Both the position numbers and the translations under genes were made by a program. A stretch of DNA of 51,082 nucleotides from an uncultured Bacteroidales bacterium (GTDB taxonomy: Bacteria > Bacteroidota > Bacteroidia > Bacteroidales > Paludibacteraceae): NCBI GenBank assembly GCA_900317345.1, contig ONGK01000027.1, forward strand, positions 1 through 51,082, read 5' to 3'. Below, piece after piece: positions 42,801 to 50,325 of this stretch. The notes below the pieces were generated by a model. The model had not been told where the DNA came from, made no database searches, and was given only the letters and a program-made list of their open reading frames with translations. The stretch's first letter is position 1. Every line of letters begins with the position of its first letter.

Positions 42801-45800
42801 TGGAGAAGGCATCCTTGTAATAGGGGTCATTCTTCACGTCAATACCCAACACGCATTGCTTAATCATGTTGTAGGTTTTCCAGTACTGCTCGAACGAAGT
42901 GACATATTGACGTTTATCTTTGTCGGCAGAGCCATCCACTACAGTTTCGTTTATCGGGTAAGTGGTTAGCAATTTGAAGTGTCCATCGGTACCCAATATC
43001 ATATACTCTGTAGGATTCGTAGATGCGATACCCGGCAGAGAGCCGCACGTGACGATATGCTTGACGTCCGTCTCGTCTTGATTGAAATGTACCGCTTTCG
43101 TCTCCAGATACGTAGGGTGACCAACGCCGTTATAGGAAATCGTGTTACTGGAATGAATCTTGACGTGGTAGGGGTCGTCACCATCGCTTTCAAAGAACCA
43201 AGTCCAACGTGGACGTGTACTTGAACCGCCATTAAACTGCTCCTCCTGCATAGCTGCTCCATAGATATTCAGGCTACCATCACCGTTGCAATACGGATAA
43301 ATCGGCTTAATCTGCATGGTTGTCAATTTATCACTTCCGTCCTCCATGTAATACATAGGGATAGCATCAACATCCAGGAATCGCAACATATAGGGGCTAC
43401 CTGCATCGTTGAATTTCACGCGGTCGTTCACATTGTAGGTAACATATATTGTATCATGGAAAGCTTTTGTTACATTGACATGATAATAGGCAGAGGCGGT
43501 TGTCTTGAAATAGAAATCTCCTGTTAATTTTAGCTGTCTCGCCTGCATATCCACATCTGTCTCATCCTTTGCGGTCTTTTGATGCCTTACATCTGCGGCC
43601 GACCATGCGGACTCATTGCTTGATTCTTTGGTATATACAGCAGCGAGGTTATCAATCATCGTTCCCGCATTTATCGGCGTGTATTCATCATCGCTTGTGG
43701 ATGCAGTTCCCTTATTATCAATGCTGATATTATTCGGCGCATAGAATTTATAGGTGCTCACCAGCGGGCTTTGATATTCTGCCGGCAACACGAGGTCAGC
43801 ACTTTTGGTATCTATCGTCAAAAGTAGATGTTTTGCCTTGTCTATCAAATGGTATGTATAAACGATGGACTGGTCTAAGATGAAAGCCAGCGCATTGCTA
43901 CCATGTGCATAGTTCTCATTATCGTATATTTTCACTGTATTCTCTGCTGCGGGGCGACCCATGTTGTAATAGGTAGTGGATGCATCCACGGTTTCTCCGG
44001 TAGCCACCATCACTTCGTACACACCTCTGTTAAGACTACTCTTAGCTACGAAATGTTGTGCAAGAGATCTATCGGTCTGCAATTCAAGTCCTACAGCATT
44101 ACCCACACTGCTCTTCAGATTCACCCAAGCTCCTTTCTCTCTTGATTGCGTGGATGTGCCACCGTTATCATCATATACCGTGACATCTTCATCTATGTTT
44201 TCGACACGAAGGTCTACTCTTGCTCCCACATTATCCACCAACATGGCGTATGGATCGCGATTGCGGAGTTTCCAGAGATAGTATCTTTTTGCGTCTGCAT
44301 CGCCCGGGATTTCTGTCGCAGTAAGAATTTCATGACTCGTTTTATCGTAGTAGATATATTGGCCATTCAGTTTGACATTAAACTCTTGGTCTTCACTCAG
44401 TTTAATGGGTTGGTCATTTAGATGAGTCGTAGTATATTTGACATAGATAGTAGCATCTTCATCCGGCGTTTGCGTGATTTGGTTGTCTAAATGTGTTCGA
44501 CTTGTGCCTGTACCTGCACCTGAACCGCTATTAAATGTGGCATAGAATGTCAGCGTCTCATACAGCAGATAAGGGCTGATGATATTTGCGGGGAGGCTGG
44601 CAAGCGAGAGCGATGCATAAATCGGCTGGGTGGCGGTAGCTTGTACAGCGATATTGCCTGCCTTGTCCACAATTTTATAGGTATATGTGCGCTTAGGCAG
44701 TTCCAGCAGTTTGATACGTGTAGCATTCGTTGTGCTATACGTGATATATTGACCGCCATAAGCGGCAGCGCTCTGCGTAACCGTAATCACCATAGGAGTT
44801 CCGATAACCGCATCGTTGGAGCCATTATATTCCTGTATGGTCAGCGTAAACACCTTATCACTTTCCGAATTGGCTGCAATACTGACGGTGAGGGTAGCTG
44901 TACCATCCTCTCGTACCGAGCCCTTACCATCGGCTAATGCAGGAGCGGTAGATATTACCTGCGCGTCACCCGGAGTAGAACCTTTGGTCACTTTGATATA
45001 ATGGCCTTCCGAATATGTCAGATTCGTGATGGTAAAGGTAAGGGTTTGGGCATTTCCACTTGGCACAGAATAGGCGTGAGCTTTCGTTGCATAGGAGAAA
45101 CTCTGGCTCAGTTGGTCTGTCGGCCAATACCAGTGACCTGTGTTATTCATTTTTCGCAAGAGGAAATTCGGGGCGTTATCATATGGAATCTCCCAGCGAT
45201 AGTGTTCACTTGCAGTAGCACTTACATCAAGATTAGTCGTACCTCCCACATAGCGGTCGGCTTTTGCTGTTTCCGTCGCGTCGCGATAGAGCACTCTCAG
45301 TTCATATGGGTCGCCGACAAAAGCAAATTCGGTTGTCTTATCACATGAGCCGGTCGCTCCATTGTTCTTGAAGTTGGCCGTGCCGTCATACTTGATTTTC
45401 TTGCCGTTAGCTTCCGTGCTTCCTTCATCCGTCAGTTCATACCATGTAGTATCTTGTGCACCCGTACTCGGATTAACGGCCTTGAATGGCAGAGTCGCTG
45501 TATAGTCCACGTAAATATCATAGGGCTCAGTAAGCTCGGAGTATGAAGTCACAGGCTGTGTATGAGCCGCATCCTTATAGAATTCACTCTTGAAACTACA
45601 ATATTTGCGTCTCAAATCATCCGGAATATCCGTCAGAGCAATATCCTTTAATCCCATGGTATATTCACTCATTTTGATTGAGTCTGTCACAATATTACCA
45701 AAGGGAGTCTTCACCTTAAAGTGAATCGTCCTGATTTCGTACATGTTGTAGTCTATGGTAGGAGCATCTTGTCTGGCGTAGGATTTGATTTTTATCGTAG

Positions 45801-47106
45801 CCGGATTATCATAACCTAAATAATAAAAGTTAGTGCCCGGCACTTTCAGTTCTCCGTTACTTTGCGTGGTTCGGGTTCCCATGTAAACCAACTTACCCGG
45901 CACAACATCGCCGTTTTTATTGACCGCTTTCACGAGAGCAAATGAGTTCCAGATAATTTCTGTATTCACCAAACCATGGTAGTAGCCCTTGTAAGTAGCG
46001 GCATCGTCATAAGTGACTTCGCTACTCGGATTATTCCAGTCTGTTTGCGTATATCTTATATTAACATCACTGGCAATAAGCATCTCATCGGATGCATTAT
46101 CTTTTGTTTTGGCAAACAAATGACTTTCTCTATACAGTTTTTTAACGAAGTTAGTTTCAGAACCGTGTTTCTCGATATAATAGGTAGCCTCGTCAGAGTT
46201 GTATGCAGAAACAATTGTGATATTATACGGGTCTTCACCGATATATTTGAATAGGAAGTGGAATTTGGATTTTGTTACCTCCGCCGGGTTTTTGTTATCC
46301 GAACTTTGCCAATATGTTTTGTCTTTTAATGTGTTCACTTTAGAAACGTCCACATACACAAACTCTTCACTCGCCAATTGTTCAGCAGATACGTATTCAT
46401 TCGGAATGACTGCGAGACGGTTGTTACGGCCTCGGTTGTAAGCAAGGAATTGGTCATTCATCATAATACTATATGCCTCTGAACCGTCTAACTTGGCTAT
46501 AGTGTTATCTGCATCGTATTCGTATGTGACGTAAACGTGGTAATCATTGGATGGAATAGGATCTTCTTCATGAAGACAGACATCATTGAAACTGAAATAG
46601 TAAGTGCCGTCATCAAGAGCCGCCACCTGTGTTTCCATGTCGTCTATACCGGTTGCCGTTTTCTGATATGCACCGGCACTTCCCCAAGCTGTGGCATTAC
46701 TTACTTCTTCATTTGTTACACTATGTGCACTTACTGTCACCTTGATATAAGGCGCAAGAGGTGCTTTGAAGAGTTTATACTTGTTGTTCGTACGATATTG
46801 ATAAATCTTTCGTGCTGTGTCATCCTTTTTAATTACCGAAGCCGGGTAATACGTGAAATTCTTAGCCAGAGGACTCTTGAAATGCTCCTCCAGCTTTATA
46901 TTACTTGCATTTGCCACCTCTACTTTGATAGCTTCGGTCCGCCAACCATCATAAGTCTCGTCTGTATTTGCGGTACCTTTTGCATGGTCCATTGGAAGAG
47001 CAAGAATATGGTATGTCACCTTATAAGCCCATGCGGGAGTAGTCATGGTGCCAAGTAGCAGCATGACTATCATCATCCAAAATCCTATGTATCTATTTCC
47101 CTTCAT
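36883..47106 (-). CDS. Giant repeat surface protein with type IX sorting-like tail (3407 aa)
   Basis: The product has a Sec signal peptide (residues 1-27, ending TPAWA). The body is built from about eight recurring modules of 290-450 residues. Each has a segment like YHIIDNSGK (YTYKIVDK, YHLIDK and so on), then a proline/SPL stretch before a Y-x-F/Y-Y strand, a TIYVTYxY strand, and a W/F..GxDPYxhxhxN motif. DPY-type motifs lie near residues 292, 599, 951, 1311, 1763, 2114 and 2405, with a degenerate one near 2766. Residues about 3180-3300 (YYTTFYAPFDVLLPEDK) and the end (GVYDIMGRKVA... LAPGIYIVGGEKIYLGY) resemble type IX cargo, the last being a sorting-domain-like CTD. No enzyme motif is seen. 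Its place after two fimbrillins suggests a surface adhesin or fimbria-associated protein. Confidence 0.85.
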   Translation of the reverse strand: MKGNRYIGFWMMIVMLLLGTMTTPAWAYKVTYHILALPMDHAKGTANTDETYDGWRTEAIKVEVANASNIKLEEHFKSPLAKNFTYYPASVIKKDDTARKIYQYRTNNKYKLFKAPLAPYIKVTVSAHSVTNEEVSNATAWGSAGAYQKTATGIDDMETQVAALDDGTYYFSFNDVCLHEEDPIPSNDYHVYVTYEYDADNTIAKLDGSEAYSIMMNDQFLAYNRGRNNRLAVIPNEYVSAEQLASEEFVYVDVSKVNTLKDKTYWQSSDNKNPAEVTKSKFHFLFKYIGEDPYNITIVSAYNSDEATYYIEKHGSETNFVKKLYRESHLFAKTKDNASDEMLIASDVNIRYTQTDWNNPSSEVTYDDAATYKGYYHGLVNTEIIWNSFALVKAVNKNGDVVPGKLVYMGTRTTQSNGELKVPGTNFYYLGYDNPATIKIKSYARQDAPTIDYNMYEIRTIHFKVKTPFGNIVTDSIKMSEYTMGLKDIALTDIPDDLRRKYCSFKSEFYKDAAHTQPVTSYSELTEPYDIYVDYTATLPFKAVNPSTGAQDTTWYELTDEGSTEANGKKIKYDGTANFKNNGATGSCDKTTEFAFVGDPYELRVLYRDATETAKADRYVGGTTNLDVSATASEHYRWEIPYDNAPNFLLRKMNNTGHWYWPTDQLSQSFSYATKAHAYSVPSGNAQTLTFTITNLTYSEGHYIKVTKGSTPGDAQVISTAPALADGKGSVREDGTATLTVSIAANSESDKVFTLTIQEYNGSNDAVIGTPMVITVTQSAAAYGGQYITYSTTNATRIKLLELPKRTYTYKIVDKAGNIAVQATATQPIYASLSLASLPANIISPYLLYETLTFYATFNSGSGAGTGTSRTHLDNQITQTPDEDATIYVKYTTTHLNDQPIKLSEDQEFNVKLNGQYIYYDKTSHEILTATEIPGDADAKRYYLWKLRNRDPYAMLVDNVGARVDLRVENIDEDVTVYDDNGGTSTQSREKGAWVNLKSSVGNAVGLELQTDRSLAQHFVAKSSLNRGVYEVMVATGETVDASTTYYNMGRPAAENTVKIYDNENYAHGSNALAFILDQSIVYTYHLIDKAKHLLLTIDTKSADLVLPAEYQSPLVSTYKFYAPNNISIDNKGTASTSDDEYTPINAGTMIDNLAAVYTKESSNESAWSAADVRHQKTAKDETDVDMQARQLKLTGDFYFKTTASAYYHVNVTKAFHDTIYVTYNVNDRVKFNDAGSPYMLRFLDVDAIPMYYMEDGSDKLTTMQIKPIYPYCNGDGSLNIYGAAMQEEQFNGGSSTRPRWTWFFESDGDDPYHVKIHSSNTISYNGVGHPTYLETKAVHFNQDETDVKHIVTCGSLPGIASTNPTEYMILGTDGHFKLLTTYPINETVVDGSADKDKRQYVTSFEQYWKTYNMIKQCVLGIDVKNDPYYKDAFSNDEKTWVVPEELRATLNTKLDEKGIGSGNWHSYEAIASAVRWNGYNDKGKANTKLVEKIEHWYQTFTMGDGTFDIESADIPPVLVLLDLHGWEIMRLPLGYNSSAALAALRAYDSPLVDKYYFYSNATKATGCHRYTLRMQNGAERDQIKVNGKHYTSESLGELPPETATGVKSNGAFNDQFVTYTVKEEYAKSYQYNLVLNDVDSTVTSESGTASKFLVLLNSRFLRKIAGGKPGYFSKPIYEASNPVGGNAYDVILDPCQVTVDKTSTSVDDDKDGIVDDINLWYVGPNLNIDDEMGIPWMRATGAATEAKAQYILKKQYKDKTGFDPYNIQLKNANTNEFVTTPQDSVRLENGVFVGVYTGGEGSPGLTLATNDPSKYIDGEGYDHTTLQISNHTFMAVSDENGNMQLMPRFDNTKRVNLVNNSGDSFTTLEDSKDHSEASADNNSSMGPQTVFFVRSQVFEYHIIDNSGKESLRYKRAGDYFPAITEHFRSPLATDFTYYAGLADTAYTALSNEDEWNAAEPEFRRSLTSADLLADAVNLLPYSGTYYYQISTLGSFSYKKAEVTKGLLEKQITGSFAEAGLNAGNCQVQVRYSYDVAHDGDRVLEGKWYTVKLAEKNLQATGTVVATEGATQGTGVDLFTGSKPETIDADDKVWQWKFLAAPTDPSSDYYVAPDPYDVQLFNRNANYTTNPTQQPSPMAAGIKVPNDNNGANHFALLSHDKDGGYALAVAGTGLYTYKFLNGASMTAPGAAEPATADTVVETSFTQKNGTFEGKGAQVLVNNDVQHNFEYKVINKALKAAVTATQATAEAEAHDFAPYLPDDAQTPLLNIEDYQYYGFAGRDRKETPDESDDTYSVIPQTILHTLYGLYDDTVYVTYKQYYMDSTVYRVPNKKDVVGGKVARHAESKDAALNIEGGLPYDIIWENDNMMRSNDDSETDVTGDYIKGRAGQDLQADGDNGYVWKFQGNDPYALKIYNNKQGKYIHAASADNEAACTLTAEPTEFMLLKRDGYEYGVLEMTGHPGSKLTMTDDDGSTLGVAKITTGAPKYFIIFGLSTHRLIYHLMIAKTCPDHTNPKAGEYIKIPYRTEKGVALDSLTIFGTTQRDLSDDTYQLGSTIFGQSYSYDVGEVSIGDVLQVPDTFNRPNCIFFFYVDNIQNSGDAATYQKEANDNEKYEEARDTLASIGYYYFKIGTSTYTYKRVHVTATSPSLVYTEVDCTADDWSNVWQDNDELNNQYKGLEITKLMSEAGLIGGLVKINIGYAFQTGLETNAGEGFVTSLDQNLWYTYEAKHEDGTPYLAHYTNAWGLQAMEGRETRYTNDYLWSPLGDVYGFRMYNRYMIKNSGGVKNVMTSQDISDGQNLKMAVPGEGGVPEGNEVYELLASNTPGYFRIHPVINHTGTRYYIRKDPTDNYAKLSSTSYSEWTFNLNPELLAPYIERVNYVGGLKESSYLEHKTVLDNVLNGTATYADMLNVQGIVYNDDNIVSYEPGYYRLHNQPGVSGIRPVRYVSGYLHEIEKTGDGIVATDTVPMHFYSRAGVNTTFEGEGGLGTGFTKSHATRGDIPVPSTETDPSTIFYIQGGINPADPTDAHNPRVTMQTQGLYVAANTNGDAEKGTTTGKQQRAVMSEKSSDAITFSLMDIGGAVLLIHDGAAPATRRYLNYDQSRDDSIYDLRFYHDSPTDDAKWCMQPVQKEETAKMNEMPLMVATNNGGDDYYYTTFYAPFDVLLPEDKIGTNDTTYYAYICKKWYDEGVNPTPVPAAGGHAEGKFVPAATPVIIRTNDNSDYIQLTLPSAEPTESTLTCVLSGQYLEQKMGAGNVVYSMGVPFVSTVTMDSETGDITAEIPEKDNTNVGFYINANPNKELNTKESLWLRNNRYVLHNKAYYRESAGPAQAPKHTNNTQFVPVNFGEGDEEQPEESKQIFTGLTGVYDIMGRKVASEAEAKDGSWQQRLAPGIYIVGGEKIYLGY

Positions 47107-47173
47107 TATTCTATGCTTAATCCCTCGGTGACGTCAGCGTTATGTTATGCTTATCTTATGCTTATGTTATGCT
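47107..47173. repeat. Short TTATGCTTATG-type repeats between the second fimbrillin and the giant gene
   Basis: TTATGCT/TATCTTATGCT/TATGTTATGCT-like units occupy the 67-bp spacer. No promoter box is obvious, so the giant gene is probably co-transcribed with the fimbrillins. Confidence 0.5.
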
Positions 47174-48151
47174 TTACCACTGTTCCGTAAACCTAACTGT
47201 ATCGACTTTGAGACCATATTGGTCAAGCGTCAGATTATAGGTATATGAGCGGCCGGGTTCCCATGTAAAATCTACGTCCGTACCATAGTTGCTGATGGTC
47301 ACATCGCTCCATTCGTCCCATGTAGCATTGACGATGAGGTACTTCGTACCTGCATCGGGGATGATAAAGACCGGCGTGCTCTCCGTTGTACCGCCTCTTT
47401 TCAGCGTCTGGGCAATCTTCATCGTGTCAACATCACTACCGGACACATCCCAAGTCATGTCTGCGCCGTTAAAAGTACACGTGCCGGAGGTAGGCGTAGC
47501 GGTGATGCCGATGCTGTTAATCTGCACATGTTCGCCACTGGCAGCGGTGATGGTAAACTTGACTTGCGCGAGCGGGTGTTTGAACTGCATCCGCAGCGCT
47601 CCGCCGGCTGTGGTCTGCGTCTCCAAGGTCTGGCTGTCCAAAACGGCTATCAGATATTCCTGCAGCGTGTCCTGTCCCGCCAAATCCATATAATGGCTCA
47701 TATCGCAGGTAAAAGACACTCCATCCTCGGCATCGTAGTCACCCGGAGTGATATTGCTCGGAGCATCGAAAGGACAGAAGCCCACGAAATCAAGGGTGGA
47801 TGCAGTTACTCCTTCTGCCGTCTTCGAGCCGTCGAAAGGCCAGTAGTAATGAACCTGTGCGCCCGGCTCTTCGTTGTTCCAGAATTTCCATTCCGAGGCA
47901 TCGTAGCGGAGTTTGACGCCATCGAGGTATTTGGTCTCGGAGGTGTGGTAGTAGGCATCTATCTTGAGGTCGTAGGTATGTAAGTCATCATTGTTGTTAA
48001 TGATGGCAGCAGCTCTGCGTTGCATGCCGGCGACGCGTGTCGTCACAGCTATTTCTGTGCGCTGTGTCGGCTCGCCGTCATGGGAGCATCCTACCAGCAG
48101 CCCGGCTGCCAGTAGAAGCATCATTCCTATGTGCAATCTGCGTTCTTTCAT
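47174..48151 (-). CDS. Fimbrillin-family lipoprotein (second)
   Basis: A type V (Bacteroidales) pilus subunit or accessory subunit. The 325-residue product starts at the ATG at 48151 with a lipoprotein signal and lipobox ending in Cys near residue 22 (LLVGC). The mature part has fimbrillin features: YYWPFDGSKTAEGVTASTLDFVGFCPF, FKHPLAQVKFTITAASGE and a final SYTYNLTLDQYGLKVDTVRFTEQW. An in-frame TTG upstream at 48163 is disregarded. A strong hairpin ends 8 nt before the ATG. It follows the first fimbrillin by 66 bp and precedes the giant gene. Confidence 0.85.
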   Translation of the reverse strand: MKERRLHIGMMLLLAAGLLVGCSHDGEPTQRTEIAVTTRVAGMQRRAAAIINNNDDLHTYDLKIDAYYHTSETKYLDGVKLRYDASEWKFWNNEEPGAQVHYYWPFDGSKTAEGVTASTLDFVGFCPFDAPSNITPGDYDAEDGVSFTCDMSHYMDLAGQDTLQEYLIAVLDSQTLETQTTAGGALRMQFKHPLAQVKFTITAASGEHVQINSIGITATPTSGTCTFNGADMTWDVSGSDVDTMKIAQTLKRGGTTESTPVFIIPDAGTKYLIVNATWDEWSDVTISNYGTDVDFTWEPGRSYTYNLTLDQYGLKVDTVRFTEQW

Positions 48152-48159
48152 CTTTGTTA

Positions 48160-48186
48160 CCAAGCGGGGAGTCGAACCCCACTTGG
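48160..48186 (-). promoter_or_regulatory. Strong hairpin between the two fimbrillin genes
   Basis: A 10-bp stem (plus strand CCAAGCGGGG at 48160-48169, CCCCACTTGG at 48177-48186, one G-T pair) with a seven-base loop lies 8 nt upstream of the second fimbrillin ATG. It resembles a tRNA T-arm (GGTTCGA). It may act as an attenuator, RNA-processing site or translational block. Confidence 0.55.
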
Positions 48187-48217
48187 CTATTCCATAGATT
48201 AATTTGTTAATGTTCGA

Positions 48218-49234
48218 TTAAAAAACAGGAACATTCGTAGAACCTCCATTACCCCACTCTGTTACACTTGCATCAATTTTAATCTCGTGGAGATGGAAAA
48301 CGATGTTGTACACGTAGTGCTTCGCCTGATCAACATTTCTAGCGTCCGGCGTATAGGTATAACTATAAGCTTTACCATCCAGTGTGTAGTGAATGGTGAA
48401 ACTTGCAAAGTCCGGAGCTGCTGGTACATCATCTGGTACAATCAGGAGACCATCACCTACAGGTTCACCATCACCACTTCCATCATACGCAATAGCAGCA
48501 GGAGTCCAGTTAGGAACTTTCACATTTTGAGCGTCGCCAGATGGAGTCCATGCACCTGCAACAGTCTGGCCAGTCGTTTTATCATAGTTCGTCTGTCTGA
48601 TTATGTAAGTACCTGCATACTTAGCACCATTAAGTATGATGCTGTCAAGGGTTACTTTGCCGCCAGAAGTAGCATCATATGCATCTGCCATGAACGAAAC
48701 CCAAGCCTGAGCATGTTTGAATGCCATTGGTACACTAGTAGAGAATGTCAATGCATTATTATCCTGCTTTACACCACCAGTTCCAATAGCATACATTAAG
48801 TCTTTTTGAGCCGTTTTGTTATCCGTCATCACAAGAGTAACGCCCGCTGCTTTTGCTGTATCAGGCAAAGCAAAACCCCACGTAGCAGAGGTGCCTTCAA
48901 AGTTTGCATAAGCCAAGAAGTTGATAGTATCAACAGCCAGAGGCCAATACTTACCACCAGTCCATATGGTACCTTCGCTATGACTGAATGTTGTAGCAGT
49001 GAAGAAATCACGGGAATTGGTAACATCATAAGCCGCAACTTCCATAGTGTTAGTTGTCGGGAATACACCATCAGTGACAGGAGCATGTTTCAGTGTGTGT
49101 GCCACTGAGGAGAAAGCAATCTCCCGTTGTTGATTCGAACCAACGGGAACGGTGTTCTCGCTGATTTTTACGTCGCTGCTGCAAGAAGCAAGCACTACGG
49201 CTGCTGCTGCAACGAAAAATAAACTTTTTTTCAT
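48218..49234 (-). CDS. Fimbrillin-family lipoprotein (first)
   Basis: Likely the main or first structural subunit of a type V pilus. The 338-residue product has a lipoprotein signal with the acylated Cys at 18 (MKKSLFFVAAAAVVLASC). Fimbrillin landmarks are REIAFSSVAHT, WTGGKYWPLAVDTINFLAYANF, AFKHAQAWVSFMADAY and a final YVYNIVFHLHEIKIDASVTEWGNGG. Subunits of this family are made as lipoproteins and cut by an Arg-specific protease before polymerising; that is known of the family and not shown here. The 119-bp leader (49235-49353) is AT-rich with T-rich runs and no clear -7 box. Confidence 0.87.
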   Translation of the reverse strand: MKKSLFFVAAAAVVLASCSSDVKISENTVPVGSNQQREIAFSSVAHTLKHAPVTDGVFPTTNTMEVAAYDVTNSRDFFTATTFSHSEGTIWTGGKYWPLAVDTINFLAYANFEGTSATWGFALPDTAKAAGVTLVMTDNKTAQKDLMYAIGTGGVKQDNNALTFSTSVPMAFKHAQAWVSFMADAYDATSGGKVTLDSIILNGAKYAGTYIIRQTNYDKTTGQTVAGAWTPSGDAQNVKVPNWTPAAIAYDGSGDGEPVGDGLLIVPDDVPAAPDFASFTIHYTLDGKAYSYTYTPDARNVDQAKHYVYNIVFHLHEIKIDASVTEWGNGGSTNVPVF

Positions 49235-49353
49235 AATTTAAATAAATTAAAAAATTAATAATTGGGTTAATTTGTTTGTTTTGTTTTCAATGTTGTTTGT
49301 TTTCAGTTTTTTCTGTTTCTTTATTGTTAGTTAATATTGTGAGTTATTAATAA

Positions 49354-50325
49354 TCACCCAATGGGTACATTTTGATTAATCTCTTCCCATTCATCTACAG
49401 TAGGCTCAATTCCGCCACCTCCTGCAGGTTCCGGAATATCGATGGAATCGGTAATCTCTATCATGTGTCCCGGGTCGTTGAACAGCTCGGTGACATCTTC
49501 GGTTATCGTATAGGGCGTTCCCTCCGAGTCCATCATCAGTATATACAGATAGCAGTGGCTCTCACCCGGCAGTTTGCCAAACGTGTTGAAGGTTGTTTCC
49601 AGCTTGCCCTCTTCCTTGTTCACCTCTACCGGGAAATAGATGGTGGCAGGCTCTGTGCTCTTCTCGCCGCGTCCGAAGAAACTGCTGCGGGACTGATTCG
49701 TGACAAACGCTTCTGCACTCGCGATATACTCTATTCCGGTGATGTTCGTCGCTTCGATGCCGTAGGTCTCCACAATCGTAGCGGCTGTTGCCTCAATAGT
49801 GACGACCAGCGTATCGGCGCTGAACGGCGGAACCTCTATGTCCTTATGCGTCATCAGCAAGTGGTCCGGCGTGTAGATAATCGGTCCCGGAGCCTCAGCG
49901 GGCGCATTTCGGTGGAAATGGTTCAGCAGCGGCATTTTGGCGGCAGTGATATCGCTTGTGAACGCCTCCAGCGTTTGAACGCTGTTCTCGCCGCGCACCT
50001 GTGTCCATTCGGTGTCGAATGAATAGACCACCATGTTATACTTACCCGGCGCAACCTGCAGCGGACCGCCGTACGAACCTACGAACTCCGTCTTGTCCAG
50101 CGTGCCGCTGAACGGATCATACAGACACACCTTCAGGTAAGTAGGAATTTCTATCTTTGTATGCGCCTCCACGCTCACGTCCAAATCGACATCCAAGTCC
50201 AGCTTCAGCTCCAGCTCCAACTTGAGATTGGGTTTCGCGTCATGGTGGTGGTCATAGCATAAATCCTTGTATCGGCAGGAGGTTAATGCCAATGCCAAAG
50301 CCAACGCCATCGTCAACTTTTTCAT
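49354..50325 (-). CDS. DUF5119 fimbrial-locus lipoprotein
   Basis: DUF5119 proteins accompany fimbrillins in Bacteroidales and are thought to be assembly or anchor components. The 323-residue product starts at the ATG at 50325 with a lipoprotein signal (MKKLTMALALALALTSC, Cys 17). An unusual Leu/Glu/Asp repeat (LKLELELKLDLDVDLDVSVE) follows in the early mature region, then strand-rich sequence such as APGKYNMVVYSFDTEWTQVRG and a Gly/Pro-rich, acidic end. Its ATG overlaps the DUF3575 stop (ATGA), so the two are coupled. The longer frame to 50424 overlaps DUF3575 and is ignored. Confidence 0.85.
   Translation of the reverse strand: MKKLTMALALALALTSCRYKDLCYDHHHDAKPNLKLELELKLDLDVDLDVSVEAHTKIEIPTYLKVCLYDPFSGTLDKTEFVGSYGGPLQVAPGKYNMVVYSFDTEWTQVRGENSVQTLEAFTSDITAAKMPLLNHFHRNAPAEAPGPIIYTPDHLLMTHKDIEVPPFSADTLVVTIEATAATIVETYGIEATNITGIEYIASAEAFVTNQSRSSFFGRGEKSTEPATIYFPVEVNKEEGKLETTFNTFGKLPGESHCYLYILMMDSEGTPYTITEDVTELFNDPGHMIEITDSIDIPEPAGGGGIEPTVDEWEEINQNVPIG

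Noticed and set aside
49235-49353. Riboswitch or regulatory RNA upstream of the first fimbrillin
   Set aside because: Only AT/GT-rich low-complexity sequence is visible, with no stable conserved structure.
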